Of a stretch of 64,000 nucleotides of DNA, positions 23,434 through 33,144 are shown in pieces. The DNA comes from Anastatus disparis. Its lineage: Eukaryota > Arthropoda > Insecta > Hymenoptera > Eupelmidae. The position numbers and the translations under genes are program-made. The stretch covers positions 2,530,001-2,594,000 of the forward strand of contig JAFFSR010000347.1 of NCBI GenBank assembly GCA_017163975.1, written 5' to 3'. The notes under the pieces are model-generated. The model was not told the origin of the DNA. It did no database searches and was given only the letters and a program-made list of their open reading frames with translations. Position 1 is the stretch's first letter. Every line of letters begins with the position of its first letter.

Positions 23434-23700
23434 GTGGGGATGACACTTTATAGAGGCGAGAAAATTATTAGCGAGTATGATGTGTTAGAGAAGTTCATGA
23501 ATAACTGGCATCCATCAATGGAGCAGTCGAGTTCTTTGGAAAGAGAAAAAAAGGATATATTACGAGTAGCAATGGAAAGGGCAGACATTGAAGTGGGAAA
23601 TGGGCTATATCAACCAATCGACTATGATGAGGAGCGCATTTAAGTAATTGAAGAGCTTGAGGACGATCAACCTTGCGCAAAGAAATCTAAAATCGACTAA
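23434..23700 (+). pseudogene. Small acidic ORF after polymerase, unknown
   Basis: It directly follows the polymerase stop. It reads MTLYRGEKIISEYDVLEKFM near the start and, after one in-frame stop at 23641-23643, ends DQPCAKKSKID. Similar small acidic ORFs sit after the polymerase in insect Polintons, but I know no function. The last residues look like a short basic signal. Confidence 0.45.
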
Positions 23701-23815
23701 CTTTTTAAGTAAGTTACAATTTATTTTTTACGAAAAAAAAATTATTTTTTTTTCCATCAAAATTTTTTTTTAACAGAAATTTTAATTTTTTTTACTCTCT
23801 TTCTCGTTTTTAGAA

Positions 23816-24071
23816 TGGATTTATCTGCACTAAACAAGATTGCTGGAAGCGACTTCCTGCCAAGGAAGAAAGTTACAGACTTAGAAAAAGACCAGCAGTA
23901 CATCGTGACTGCACCGAAACAAGACAAGACAAGATGTGGTACCAAGGTCGTAGCAGATTTCTGCAATCCTAAAAGATAAAGAATTTTTCTACAATCTCTG
24001 TGATGATGCAAATAAACTCTGTTTAATTGCAATGTACCTGGGAGGATCTTCTTTTAAATTCGATCAGGCTT
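23816..24071 (+). pseudogene. Short Polinton-type ORF, possible nucleic-acid-binding protein, frameshifted
   Basis: Starts MDLSALNKIAGSDFLPRKK, then a stop at about 23977 and a shifted frame ending in FDQA. The piece VTDLEKDQQYIVTAPKQDKT followed by GTKVVADF looks like the first strands of an OB-like single-strand-binding protein family common in insect repeats. The assignment is weak. It lies between polymerase and integrase, transcribed like the polymerase. Confidence 0.4.
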
Positions 24072-24337
24072 GAAATAAAATATACACATCAAATTATTTT
24101 CTAACTATTTATTGTAAATTGTACATAATAAGGATGCATAAATAAATGAAAAATATTAAATATTATACAATTGTTTTTATTTATCACCACCACTTATAAT
24201 TATTATATTTATATTGAATCATAAAAAGAAAATAATAATAAAAATATATATACATAACTTAAATTAATAAACATAAAAAAATCAGGTTTTTTCTTTTTTA
24301 TTTATTACACTAAAATACGTTGTAAAATACATCTTAG

Positions 24338-25295
24338 CTAAATAATCTTATTTTTATCTACCCAACTATTATGCTTACCAGTAAGACCTAACCACTTGAC
24401 ATATACACATTTACCACTTTTTTTAAAAACTTTTTCTACTAAATAAATTTCTGGATACATGATTTTCTGAATTTTCGTTTCATAAAAGGCGCCAGAGATG
24501 GGTTCATCATAATAATCTTTGACATGGTAAGTTATAGGATTGGTTTTAACAACTCTTGTTATTGTGAGAATTTTAGTTGACCGATTTGGAGTATAACCTT
24601 TTTCAAAAACTTGTTTTATCTTACTTATTCGCACTTTATCTCCTACTTTTAATTTTGGTTTTTTTACAGGTCTTTTTTCAGTTGGGTATTTTTTCTTGGT
24701 TTCTTTTTCATTTATCTTAGTAACGTTTTTAGGCTCGATTTCTATTGTCCGATGTTTTCTTGAATTGTATGCTTTCACTAACTCAGGCAGAATATCCAAC
24801 CATTTATAGCTTCCTTGTTTGCTAAATTCTAACCACGTTGCATTTTTTAAAGTTCTATTGAAGCGCTCACATATGCTTACATGAAGATTACTATGTGAAG
24901 AATATAAGATTTATCTTATACTTTTCCATAAGTTTCTGAAAGTTTGAATTGTAGAATTCTTTTCCTTGGCCAGTTTGGAAATTCGATGGCATCCGTCCTT
25001 GTTTTAATATTGACTTTATAGCTAGAGTAACATCATTGCCACTTTTCGATTCGCCTGGTACAGCCCATGCATACTTTGAAAATATATCTATAACAGTAGC
25101 GAAAGTAGCGAGAGTTAGTAAGTAGCGAAAACCTTTGTTTTCCTTAAAATAAAGTATCATTTCTACAAGGTCAGCTTGCCAAGTCTCATCTAATCCGCGT
25201 ATGTCATATTTTCTTCGCTTGTACCTCCGACGTGCTGGCTTGTGTAGCTCTTCAACTACTCTTTGACGTTCCATCTCGAACTTTAACTTTAGCAA
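24338..25295 (-). pseudogene. Polinton integrase (retroviral-like) with chromodomain, frameshifted
   Basis: The enzyme inserts the element and makes the 6-bp duplication. The first part (25295-24891) shows the catalytic-core start WQADLVEM and the segment QTGQGKEFYN, in which the second catalytic Asp position is Gly. The 91 bases between the two open parts (24890-24800) are not a multiple of three, so there is a frameshift; the catalytic Glu region (ERFNRTLKN) lies inside it. The second part (24799-24338) has an SH3-like segment LKVGDKVRISKIKQVF and a C-terminal chromodomain-like segment EIYLVEKVFKKSG...VYVKWLG, usual for Polinton integrases. The N-terminal zinc-binding domain is missing. Confidence 0.9.
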
Positions 25296-25322
25296 TATCC
25301 GATTGTGTATTCATTTCTTTAA

Positions 25323-25718
25323 TTATGTATTCAATACTTGCAAAATTTCGTTGAGCTTATCATAGAGATAAGTTAATTTTACGTCTATTTCTTCTTTATA
25401 TTCTTCAACTTTGTTCTCATATTCTTGTATAGCTTTAGCAACTTCTATAATTGTAAAAGATAAGAAATCAACTTTTTTCTGTAGAGTATTATTTAGTGAA
25501 TTCAAACTAATCGCATCATTTGGATGATTAGCCTCTCCAATATTGCAAAGCCGCTTATTTTCTAAATCAAAATTACCATCTGATGTAAAATTGAATCCAA
25601 TACCTCGAGGACCACGACTCACTTGCGAGCCCTCAAGTTTTCTTCCAAACACATCGAGACTCATGTTACTACTACTAATTTGAAAATTGTATACGTCAAT
25701 ATATATGTCCGCCTTCAC
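25323..25718 (-). CDS. Short fibre-like Polinton protein, 131 aa
   Basis: Starts MKADIYIDVYNFQISSS; an internal Met (MSLDVFGRKL) may be the true start. It has a collagen-like SRGPRGIGF turn, then DGNFDLENKRLCNIGEANHP and a C-terminal coiled coil (KKVDFLSFTIIEVAKAIQEY onward, heptads to the end). A short shaft plus coiled coil suggests a trimeric spike or fibre. It overlaps the next upstream gene by 23 bases. The frame is intact. Function is inferred from structure and place only. Confidence 0.6.
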   Translation of the reverse strand: MKADIYIDVYNFQISSSNMSLDVFGRKLEGSQVSRGPRGIGFNFTSDGNFDLENKRLCNIGEANHPNDAISLNSLNNTLQKKVDFLSFTIIEVAKAIQEYENKVEEYKEEIDVKLTYLYDKLNEILQVLNT

Positions 25719-26690
25719 GTAGTTCCTCTATAATTGATTGGATTTCATTGTTGTGATTATTATTTCCAGCAGATTGTTCGGCTATTAATAATGGTAGTCT
25801 CTCAACAAGCTCATTTGGATCATCCCAGTAGACTAGATCTATGGAAGTATTCTTTTCTGCTATTTTATATTTAGATATGAGACCCCCTTCGCTGGTAGAC
25901 ATTCTACTGCGGTCACTGCGGTACATTGGTGCTATGATTTTTGAATATTTTCTACTCTTCAAAGAGCGTATATTCTCATTCCTGCTGTGTCTTTTTCTAT
26001 GGGCATTGGTTGCTTCCAGAATAATGCAATAGTTTTTGCGATCTGTTGTATTCAAAAGATTATCATCTGGTTCTTTTTTAAAAAGCAATTCCATTAGACC
26101 ACTGCTTTTAGGAAAACTTAAATCTTTTACTTTTATTATTTTATCATCAAATTGATTTTGTGAATCACCTATCATGTATACCCCACTGACTTTTCTCACT
26201 TCGTATATGTTATCAATTTTGCTGCAGCTTCCATTTAGCATTGATAAAAAGTTTGTCGGTTCATTTTCTTTATGCGCAGATACAAATGGTGAATGTATAG
26301 ATTTGAATAATGAATTTGCAGAATTGAATGATAAATTGATCATTGTGCTATTCATCGAAGGAAAATCATCGTCATTAGGAGCATCATTATCAAACGCAGA
26401 ACCCAAGTCATTAATATCGTTTACAATATAACTTGATTCATCGAATATCAATCTTTTTTTTACCAATTTTCTGTTACTGTTTATAGCCGAAATATAATTA
26501 GAATGTGACACACTTTCAGTTGTCGAATCGACAAGCTTTTCAAGTGGTCTAATGACTGATTTAAAAGTATCACCAATAACCTTTTCAAAATCATTTCTCT
26601 CCTATTTTAACAAAGAGTATTTTTTTTAATAGATTCACGTGCTCGTAAGAGCTCGCTAAGAACATTTTCTTCTTCCATAAAGTCAGGCAT
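25696..26690 (-). pseudogene. Conserved Polinton protein of unknown role, frameshifted near the N-terminus
   Basis: The long frame 26511-25696 (271 codons) is rich in Asn and Ser at first, then has VRKVSGVYMIGDS, GLMELLFKKEPDDN and near the end LIAEQSAGNNNHNNEI. Upstream in another frame from ATG 26690 comes MPDFMEEENVLSELLRARES, followed by a stop and a shift before it rejoins as DFEKVIGDTFKSVIRPLEKL. So one gene is broken near residue 25. Proteins with the GLxEL...AGNNNxHNE pattern accompany insect Polintons; their function is not known to me. Confidence 0.65.
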
Positions 26691-26706
26691 GCTGAGAAGA
26701 TGCTGT

Positions 26707-27426
26707 CTACAATCGAACTGCAAAGATTAAGATTAATACTTTCTTTTTAATGGCAAAACAGTCAAATCCTCTTCTATATCTACCACCATTTATTGCTCTA
26801 TCTTTGTCAACAACAAATCCATACTTATCATTCTTCCAACATTCAGTACAAAGATTTCGAAATTCCTCTAAAGTTAAATCAGTATTCACATGATCTTCAT
26901 AGATATGTATATGATTAACATCATCTTGACGATAAATTACCATCAAATTAATATTGTCACTGATGAGATGTTTCGGTATATAAGCATATGACTGACATAG
27001 ATAAAAGCTATCTACACTTTTGTGTCTCCCCGTACAGAAAAAAGCTCTGACGTTATCCTGCTTCTCACAAGCCACATCATCAAAAATCATAACTGAATTA
27101 GGTAGGGCTTCATCTGGAGACACTACAGATTTATTATCACTAAACGGTAGATATAATATACCTTCTATTAGTTCTAAATCTTTCTGTAGAAATTGGTATT
27201 TCGGTTGGTTTAAGGGTTTAAAGTATATATACAAATTTTCAAATCTGAGATCATTAAGGTGTGTAATCAGAGTCACTAAACTATTAGTTTTTTCACAGTT
27301 CGATGGGCCACAGAATACTGCTCGTATATTATCTAGAAGTAACTCCCCGTGTCGCTTTTTTCTTTTCGTTTTCTCAAAATCAAAGTTGGCGACGGGAAGT
27401 TTGAACTTTCGCTCAGAGAAATCCAT
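26707..27426 (-). pseudogene. Polinton genome-packaging ATPase (FtsK/HerA type), Walker A altered
   Basis: The frame is open for 239 codons from MDFSERKFKLPVANFDFEK. The P-loop reads GPSNCEKTNS, with Glu in place of the last invariant Gly, so ATP binding should be lost. Walker B is visible as SVMIFDDVA about 80 residues later, followed by FFCTGRHKSVDSFYLCQSYA, the expected sensor-like Gln region. The role in the family is motor for DNA packaging into the capsid. The frame being intact while the key residue is gone suggests late decay or an unusual variant. Confidence 0.88.
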
Positions 27427-27549
27427 GTTTACATAACAAAGTCAAGTCCAAGTTTAACCTTTTCAAAATATAAACGCTTGTTTTATGTTTTGATCATCAG
27501 TTGTAAATCAGCACTCTAAGAGAGATACTCGTACACAAATCACAGAAGC
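27427..27549. other. Divergent intergenic region
   Basis: The ATPase (minus strand) and the PLA2-like gene (plus strand) start from here in opposite directions, so both promoters should lie in this short stretch. No clear core element is visible. Confidence 0.35.
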
Positions 27550-28261
27550 ACCCCAAGGGTAAAGGGTTACTTGATAAAGAAATCAATAACTTACCTATTG
27601 AAATGCATATTCCTGGATATCAATATTGTGATCCCGAGACAAAACTGAAAAAGCGTCTAAGAAGAGGTGATACAGGTATCAATCCACTTGATTGAGCATG
27701 CAAAGAACATGGCATATCTTATTCTGATAAAAATGCTGATGGAAAAGTAGCAGACATGAAGCTCGCTGTTAAAGCTTGGCAGCGTGTTAGAACCAAAAAT
27801 GCAAGTCTTACCGAAAAAGCAACTGCTTTTGTTGTTGCAAATGCTATAAAATTAGGAAAGACAGGAATTAGGAAATTAGGAAAAAAAGAAAGACAGGAAT
27901 GGGTGTAAAATTGAGTAAATTAGTAACTGCAGGTAAAAAATCATCAAAACCAAGTAAACATTCTCGTAAAGTTATTCGGTCCGCCTTAAAAGGTGCACGT
28001 GAAGCTCTTAAGATCGTTGGCGGTAAGAAAAAAATTATCATTTCGTGTATTCTACCTGTCCCATCAAAAATAGGTGGCGCTCTGCCTTTTCTCATATCAT
28101 TGTTCGCAGCACTAAATGCAACTGGGGCTCTGGCTGGAGGAGCTGCTGGAATAGCTAAAGCAGTTAATGAGGCTAAAGCTGCACTGAAAAATTATGAAGA
28201 ATGTAAGAGGCATAATAAAACTATTGAAGCTATTGCTCTAGGAAAAGGTTTCTATCTTTAA
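27550..28261 (+). pseudogene. Parvovirus-type phospholipase A2-like domain plus basic membrane-active protein, decayed
   Basis: From about 27550 the frame reads HPKGKGLLDKE, then the region equivalent to the calcium loop (GYQYCDPETKLKKRL) and, after a stop, the catalytic helix ACKEHGISYS. In the family this helix holds a His-Asp dyad; here His is kept but the next residue is Gly, and the loop glycines are changed, so it is inactive. A second frame (27899-28261, 120 codons) starts MGVKLSKLVTAGKKSSKPSK, is very basic, then has a hydrophobic LPFLISLFAALNATGALAGG and ends HNKTIEAIALGKGFYL. It resembles the pX/pVI-like minor proteins of Polinton and adintovirus genomes. In capsids these help in membrane escape. 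One gene or two adjacent genes is unresolved. Confidence 0.7.
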
Positions 28262-28276
28262 CCATATAAAACTGGA

Positions 28277-28690
28277 ATGGGATTATTTATAAAATCTCAT
28301 ATCGGTCATGGTCAAGTTAAAAAAAAAAATTTCGATTTAACTTTGTTAAATCGTGCACTGACTGACTATGATCTTATGAAGTATGCTCGTATGATGCAAA
28401 TCCCATATTTTCGAGGTATTTTTATGAGAAATAATCTACCTTCTGATGGTCCATGGCATAACGGATCTGGTATGAGTAACTTAGATGATTTTCAAAACAA
28501 AGGCACTTACTGGGTATGTTATCGAAAACGAGATTCTAAAGTGATTTATTTTGATAGTTTTGGTGATCTTTAACCCTCTATAGATCTCATGTTATATTTT
28601 AACTTGAAAGAAATGAAATACAACTATAAAAGATATCAGAATTTTTACTCATTTATTTGTGGATATCTTTGTCTTTAATTCTCGTGTGAA
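28277..28690 (+). pseudogene. Adenain-like cysteine protease, catalytic His replaced, truncated
   Basis: Starts MGLFIKSHIGHGQVKKK. The core shows LMKYARMMQIPYFRGIFM, then GTYWVCYRK, where the family has the catalytic His before Trp, and YFDSFGDL with the acidic partner. A stop follows at 28571-28573; the continuing frame shows FICGYLCL, the region of the catalytic Cys. The role in the family is maturation of capsid proteins. His to Tyr plus the stop make it dead. It follows the basic protein by 15 bases, as in related elements. Confidence 0.8.
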
Positions 28691-28744
28691 AGACTATAAG
28701 AGAAGAATTTTCAGACAAGCAGGATCATTCTTTTTCAAACAGTC

Positions 28745-29370
28745 ATGGAACATAGTTTCACTTTGAGTCTTTCAGGCAAATCTTCTGTTTTAGAAGCGCA
28801 ATATTTTCCTTTAATAGAACTATTACAGCATAAGAATTTTGTTTTGAGTTTAGTTGAACTTTTAACATTATTTCTATTCCTACTGGCAGTTATGAAATTG
28901 ATGCTATTAATCAATTTTTGTCAAAAGATTCGAAATCCAAAGGAATCGAGTTTTCCTTAAAAGCTAACAGCAATACTTTCAGAAGTGAAATTTATTTCAG
29001 TCATCAGATAGATGTTAGACCTCGCGATTCAATAGGCCGTCCTCGGTTTCGCTAGTCGCGTTCTTAATGAAAACATTTATCCCAGTTCTGATTTACCTGT
29101 GAAGATATTGAAAATTAACGCACTTAGAGTAGAGTATAATATTACTACAGGTGCTTACATCAACGACAAAAAAGTTCACACGATCCATGAGTTTTTGCAA
29201 GAGTTCCTCCAGGATATAAAATCATGGAAGTTCCATCGTATGTCATATATTTATCACTCAATGTTAAGGGTATAGATCATCTTCAAATCCGAATCGTTGA
29301 TCAAAACGGAAATTCAGTGAATTTACGAGGAGAGGAAATTACTATTAGACTTCACATGAAATCCGTATAA
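28745..29370 (+). pseudogene. Polinton structural protein (probable minor capsid), broken
   Basis: Starts MEHSFTLSLSGKSSVLEAQY and runs to a stop at 28958-28960. Further pieces in other frames include ALRVEYNITTGAYINDKKVH (about 29122) and ending HLQIRIVDQNGNSVNLRGEE (about 29280-29340), giving a beta-rich protein. Its position between protease and major capsid and its beta-strand pattern suggest the single jelly-roll (penton-like) protein. Several frameshifts. The identification as penton is an inference. Confidence 0.55.
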
Positions 29371-29539
29371 TGGGAATCGTTTAAAATTCAAGTGTGCATA
29401 TAAGTCAGCCATTATGTCAACCCACCATCAGGCGACCAAAGGTACTCAAACCGTTAACACGGAAGAGCATCCTGTTTCTCAAAAGCATAGGTCAAAAAGT
29501 ACGTGGAAAAAAAATAAATTGTATCATTCTTTGCTGTTT

Positions 29540-29870
29540 CCAGAAAAATGGACGAAATTCTAACCATTTAATCAAGTGTCACATACGATGAGTCTATTGT
29601 TCATTATGAGATTCATGCACATCAATCATACTCTACATTAAGCTTTAACAACAGTGATGAAATTCGTATTTCCATTCAGCATCAAGATTTTCGCTTCTTA
29701 CCATCATGTAGTACATCCATGTATGTGGAAGATTACAAAAACCAGATGGACAAGCACTAACTCAAACTAATTTCGTTAACAATGGCATTTGTCTCATGAA
29801 GGGATGCGCTTCATTTAATTCAAATCAGACTCTTATATTAGAGAATGCAGGCTAGATTGGCGTTGAAAAA
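29540..29870 (+). pseudogene. N-terminal scrap of Polinton major capsid protein
   Basis: After a broken short frame (29394-29591) the sequence reads ESIVHYEIHAHQSYSTLSFN, SDEIRISIQHQDFRFLPS and, beyond stops, FNSNQTLILENAG. This fits the beginning of the large capsid protein that follows the minor capsid gene in insect Polintons. Most of that gene is missing; the right TIR starts within a few dozen bases. The deletion explains much of the short element length. Confidence 0.5.
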
Positions 29871-29894
29871 GATAACATAAAAAAATAGAAAACG

Positions 29895-30030
29895 CTATAG
29901 GCATTCTGGATCACGTTCGGATTCTAGATCACTGAGATGATCTACAATGCATACGGATTCTAGATCACTTTGAGGAGAGAGGGGGCGATCCAGAATTCGT
30001 GTGATTCAGTAAGCCTATAGCTTATCTACT
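29895..30030. repeat. Polinton right TIR
   Basis: Reverse complement matches 21105-21290 with an extra inserted segment near the end. Three GATTCTAGATCA-type words are spaced through it. Confidence 0.75.
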
Positions 30031-30036
30031 GATACT

Positions 30037-30426
30037 TGTCTGGGTAAATTGTAATCATCCGTCATATAGCCGATCAGCGTCATAAGCGTGTTTTATTTAG
30101 TTCGCGACGCGCCCTTCCTTTGCTCGTTTGCTCATTGGACGCGTATATTACATTTCATATATTATACAATTTCATACTCGTTTAATTCATATTTTATCTT
30201 TACTATATTTTTAATTAATTCATTTCGCATGATTACATATTCTATAAAATCTGTTTCCCACTGCTTACCCCGACGCCTCCGCGGTCCTTGTAAGCAGTTA
30301 TAAATTAATTATTTATGAAAAATTACATAGTTTAATATAACGTATCTTCGAACCTGCATCACGAAGGAAAACTGCGCTACCGGCAACACTTCTCTCGATC
30401 AGGTATAAGAGAGAGAAAGAGAGATT
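30037..30426. other. Non-coding, possibly the other half of an interrupted LTR
   Basis: GC-richer islands (TTCGCGACGCGCCC, CCGACGCCTCCGCGG, TGCGCTACCGGCAACAC) resemble in style the tract at 20493-21098. If that tract and this one were one LTR, the Polinton landed in it. No protein domain. Confidence 0.3.
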
Positions 30427-30705
30427 AATTGATTGATTGATTCTTTATTTTAGAGGTCGTGGGGTTTAACCCGGTATGATCTATAAGAAAATATACTGAA
30501 TTACATATATTTACAGTAAGTTTTTAAAACACAATACATTCGAAAATTAATACACAGTAATAATAATTAATGAACTCTTTGTAAGTAAATACAGGTAGCA
30601 ATATAGTGAACTTGACAATAAGGCAGAATTTAAATATTATCATTGCATTTAACAGATACTAGACTGTTTTACATCAACAATTGTGTACAATCAACAGAGG
30701 AATTA

Positions 30706-30736
<31 letters not shown>

Positions 30737-30890
30737 CGCAGTGAGTGCAGCAAGCGACAAGTATATCATCAAGGTCCTGTCGCTCATCAATAATTTTACT
30801 AGCTAGCACGATCGGTGTTCGCTGTGAAGTATTTAATAAATTCTTATAGTTTTCAGTGACTTCGCATATAGTTAAATTCATATTTAATTA
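30427..30890 (-). mobile_element. 3' end of a minus-strand non-LTR retrotransposon
   Basis: The stretch TTAATTGATTGATTGATTC at 30424-30443 reads on the minus strand as a tail of AATC repeats, the kind of short tandem tail many non-LTR elements carry. The following 450 bases are AT-rich 3' region without a clear domain. A GA microsatellite (30705-30737) interrupts it. Confidence 0.45.
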
Positions 30891-31527
30891 AAATTTAATT
30901 TTTTTGTAACGGAAGTAAAATAACCATTACTATATATATACACCATTTGGGAGTAAGAAGGATGAATTTGTGGCGAGTTTGTTGCGAGAACAAACTCGCT
31001 CCGACACCATAAAAAATGCATGTAGAGAATAAAAAAACACTTGTTTTCTATAAGCAAACTTTTTTCACTTGATGTTTACTTTCGATGAAAAAAATTAAAT
31101 ACTGACTTTTACAAAAAGTAATTTTTAATTAGTTTTTAAAACATGAATGGCTCTATTCTAACCTATTATGATCAAAACGTCCTGAAATTTTGTACACATA
31201 CGAGGAATACTCTAGCGCTAGCAATAAGATCATAAAAAGTGATAAAATTAATAATTTATTTATATAAATTTAGTTGGAAAGTGATAAAGAGCGTTTATTG
31301 ACATACATAAACTTCAGTCACAAAAAGTATCGAGGGAAGTTTAAGCCTCAAAGAACTTCCAGTGAGAGATTTGTTCTTTAATACGTGAAGAAGTTTTTTG
31401 GAGAGTTTCAAATTTATTTAAAACTGGCTGATTGAGAGCGATTTTTGTAATTTAGTGAGCTACTCGGCGCGTAAAGTCGCGCGTGTGGTAGCGCGTCAGT
31501 ATACTTAGTGTACATTTGACGTACTCG
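30891..31527. other. No gene recognised
   Basis: Contains a short hairpin (GTGGCGAGTTTGTTGCG with CAAACTCGCTCCGACAC, 30971-31010). Otherwise AT-rich DNA with a GC-richer patch around 31465-31500. Confidence 0.4.
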
Positions 31528-31776
31528 ATGACATCTACTTTTTGTAAAATTCAGTTTACAATTGACTATTTATATGTTGATATACTTTCATTGACTATTG
31601 GTACAAACAATGATATTTTAGAGGCTTGTAACAAAACTTGTTTCTTGGACGGTCAATATTTTTAAGTTGATGTTGGAAAATCACAACTGAACGAAATAAT
31701 TGCAAGATGCATCACCTACAACGATAAAGTTTCTGAAAGCTTATATGTTTCTTCCAATTTTGTTCGTTATTTAAAG
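31528..31776 (+). pseudogene. Possible exon remnant of an unrecognised gene
   Basis: From ATG 31528 a frame of 83 codons starts MTSTFCKIQFTIDYLYVDIL, continues EACNKTCFLDGQYF, is broken by one TAA at codon 46 and goes on in the same frame VDVGKSQLNEIIARCITYND and SSNFVRYLK. It then meets GTAATTAT, which fits a splice donor. Codon content looks protein-like on both sides of the stop. I do not recognise the family. It could be an exon of a transposon gene (the hAT remnant is 1.4 kb downstream) or of a host gene. Confidence 0.35.
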
Positions 31777-31861
31777 GTAATTATTTACAATATATAAATA
31801 TTGTCTAAAAAAAATTTCAACTTAAAAGTTGAACCTTTTTTCTTATTTCTGAAAAGTATTA

Positions 31862-32662
31862 CACTAAAAAAAATTAGAGATGTAAGTTATACTGAAATCG
31901 AGACCTTCAGAGTCTTCGTAACTCTGGGTAACAATCGTCATTTTTAAAGACAGATGTTCACCTGCGCTCGGACGTTATTCAGTCAGTGTTGACGGACAAT
32001 GAGTGTCTTAAAGTAAAGAGTAGACGTATTTTGAAAAGCTGGCTATTACAATAAGAATCAAATGAAGTATTTCTTCTATATTTGCTTTTCAATGGAATAT
32101 TTATAAAATTATAGTTAACGATTGATTAATTAAAATTTTTTTGTTATATTTCATTATATTATTTTTAATAGTTACTAATATTTGATTTTAATAATCACAA
32201 ATACTTTGTATATTTCATACACTCTAAATATGTGAATCAAGAAAATTTCAAATCAAAGACTCAATGAAGAGGGGCGATCACTCATTACATTAATATTACA
32301 CTTGATAACCAGAAATATAAAAAAAAACTTCTCTTTCATTACGTTTCAGATGAGAAATTGCAATGAGATTGGTAATAAAATTTAATGACGATAAAATGTT
32401 TTAATATTTTAAATAAATTTTTAATATTTTATTAACTATACTTGCAAATAATTCAACAAGTACAATATAAATTTTACCAACGTTGGAAAATGTTTGGTTG
32501 CTATAACGTAACGTACGGTTCGCAGAGGGCATAAGTCAAACTTCATCTGTCTCACGGACACTGAGTATCGTCCATTCAATCAGAGTCCATAGTTCAAAAT
32601 GGACCTCGCCACATTAAAAAATGCATGGTTTGGATAATTATTGTCCCTAATTTTTTTCAGTG
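31862..32662. mobile_element. 801-bp MITE with CACTRAAAAAAATTAG ends and TA flanks
   Basis: Left TA|CACTAAAAAAAATTAG and right CTAATTTTTTTCAGTG|TA are inverted with one difference. The interior is non-coding. CACTR ends recall EnSpm/CACTA; the TA flanks recall TA-target superfamilies. Not decided. Confidence 0.7.
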
Positions 32663-33144
32663 TAGTAATATAAAAATAAAAATTATAAAGTATACGATTT
32701 ATTTTTTGGAGAATATATAGTGAAAAAATGGATGATTATAAAGCCTACAAAAGGTCAAAAAAGAACAGCTCAAAAATAAATACTCAAAATCCTACTTTTC
32801 TGAAAAAGTGTTACATACATTTTTTTACAAGATTCATTTTTTAAAATAATGTAGTGTCATGTTTATTGTCAAATCAGCTGTCACTTGAACTAGTTAAAGA
32901 TGCAAATTTTTTATGTTTAATATTTTTTTTTTTAATATACAGAAAATTTTTACATTTTAAGGAAGATTATTATTTGAATGAATAATGTTAGGATTGAATA
33001 AATATCAAAAACTTATACAATTTTTTAAAAATACTTCTTTGTATTTTTTCATATATACAAAGTAATCTTATTTTTATTTAATTTAGTTTCTTGATTACAT
33101 TATTTTTCATTACAAAATATTTTATCAGATTTCAAAATTAAGCA

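Larger units (their letters stand above)
21105..30030. mobile_element. Compact decayed Polinton/Maverick, 8.9 kb
   Basis: The left end AGTAGATAAGCTATAG (21105) and the right end CTATAGCTTATCTACT (to 30030) are inverted. The ends begin AG and end CT, fitting the usual AG start of these elements. The outside hexamers are GATACC (21099-21104) and GATACT (30031-30036), a 6-bp target duplication with one change, as Polintons make. Inside, in order, are polymerase B, small ORFs, integrase, fibre-like protein, a conserved protein of unknown role, packaging ATPase, PLA2-like/basic protein, adenain-like protease and capsid fragments. Full elements are usually 15-20 kb; here the polymerase N-terminus and most of the major capsid gene are gone. 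Confidence 0.9.

Noticed and set aside
27020..27436. 138-codon plus-strand frame
   Set aside because: It is the antisense of the packaging ATPase gene.
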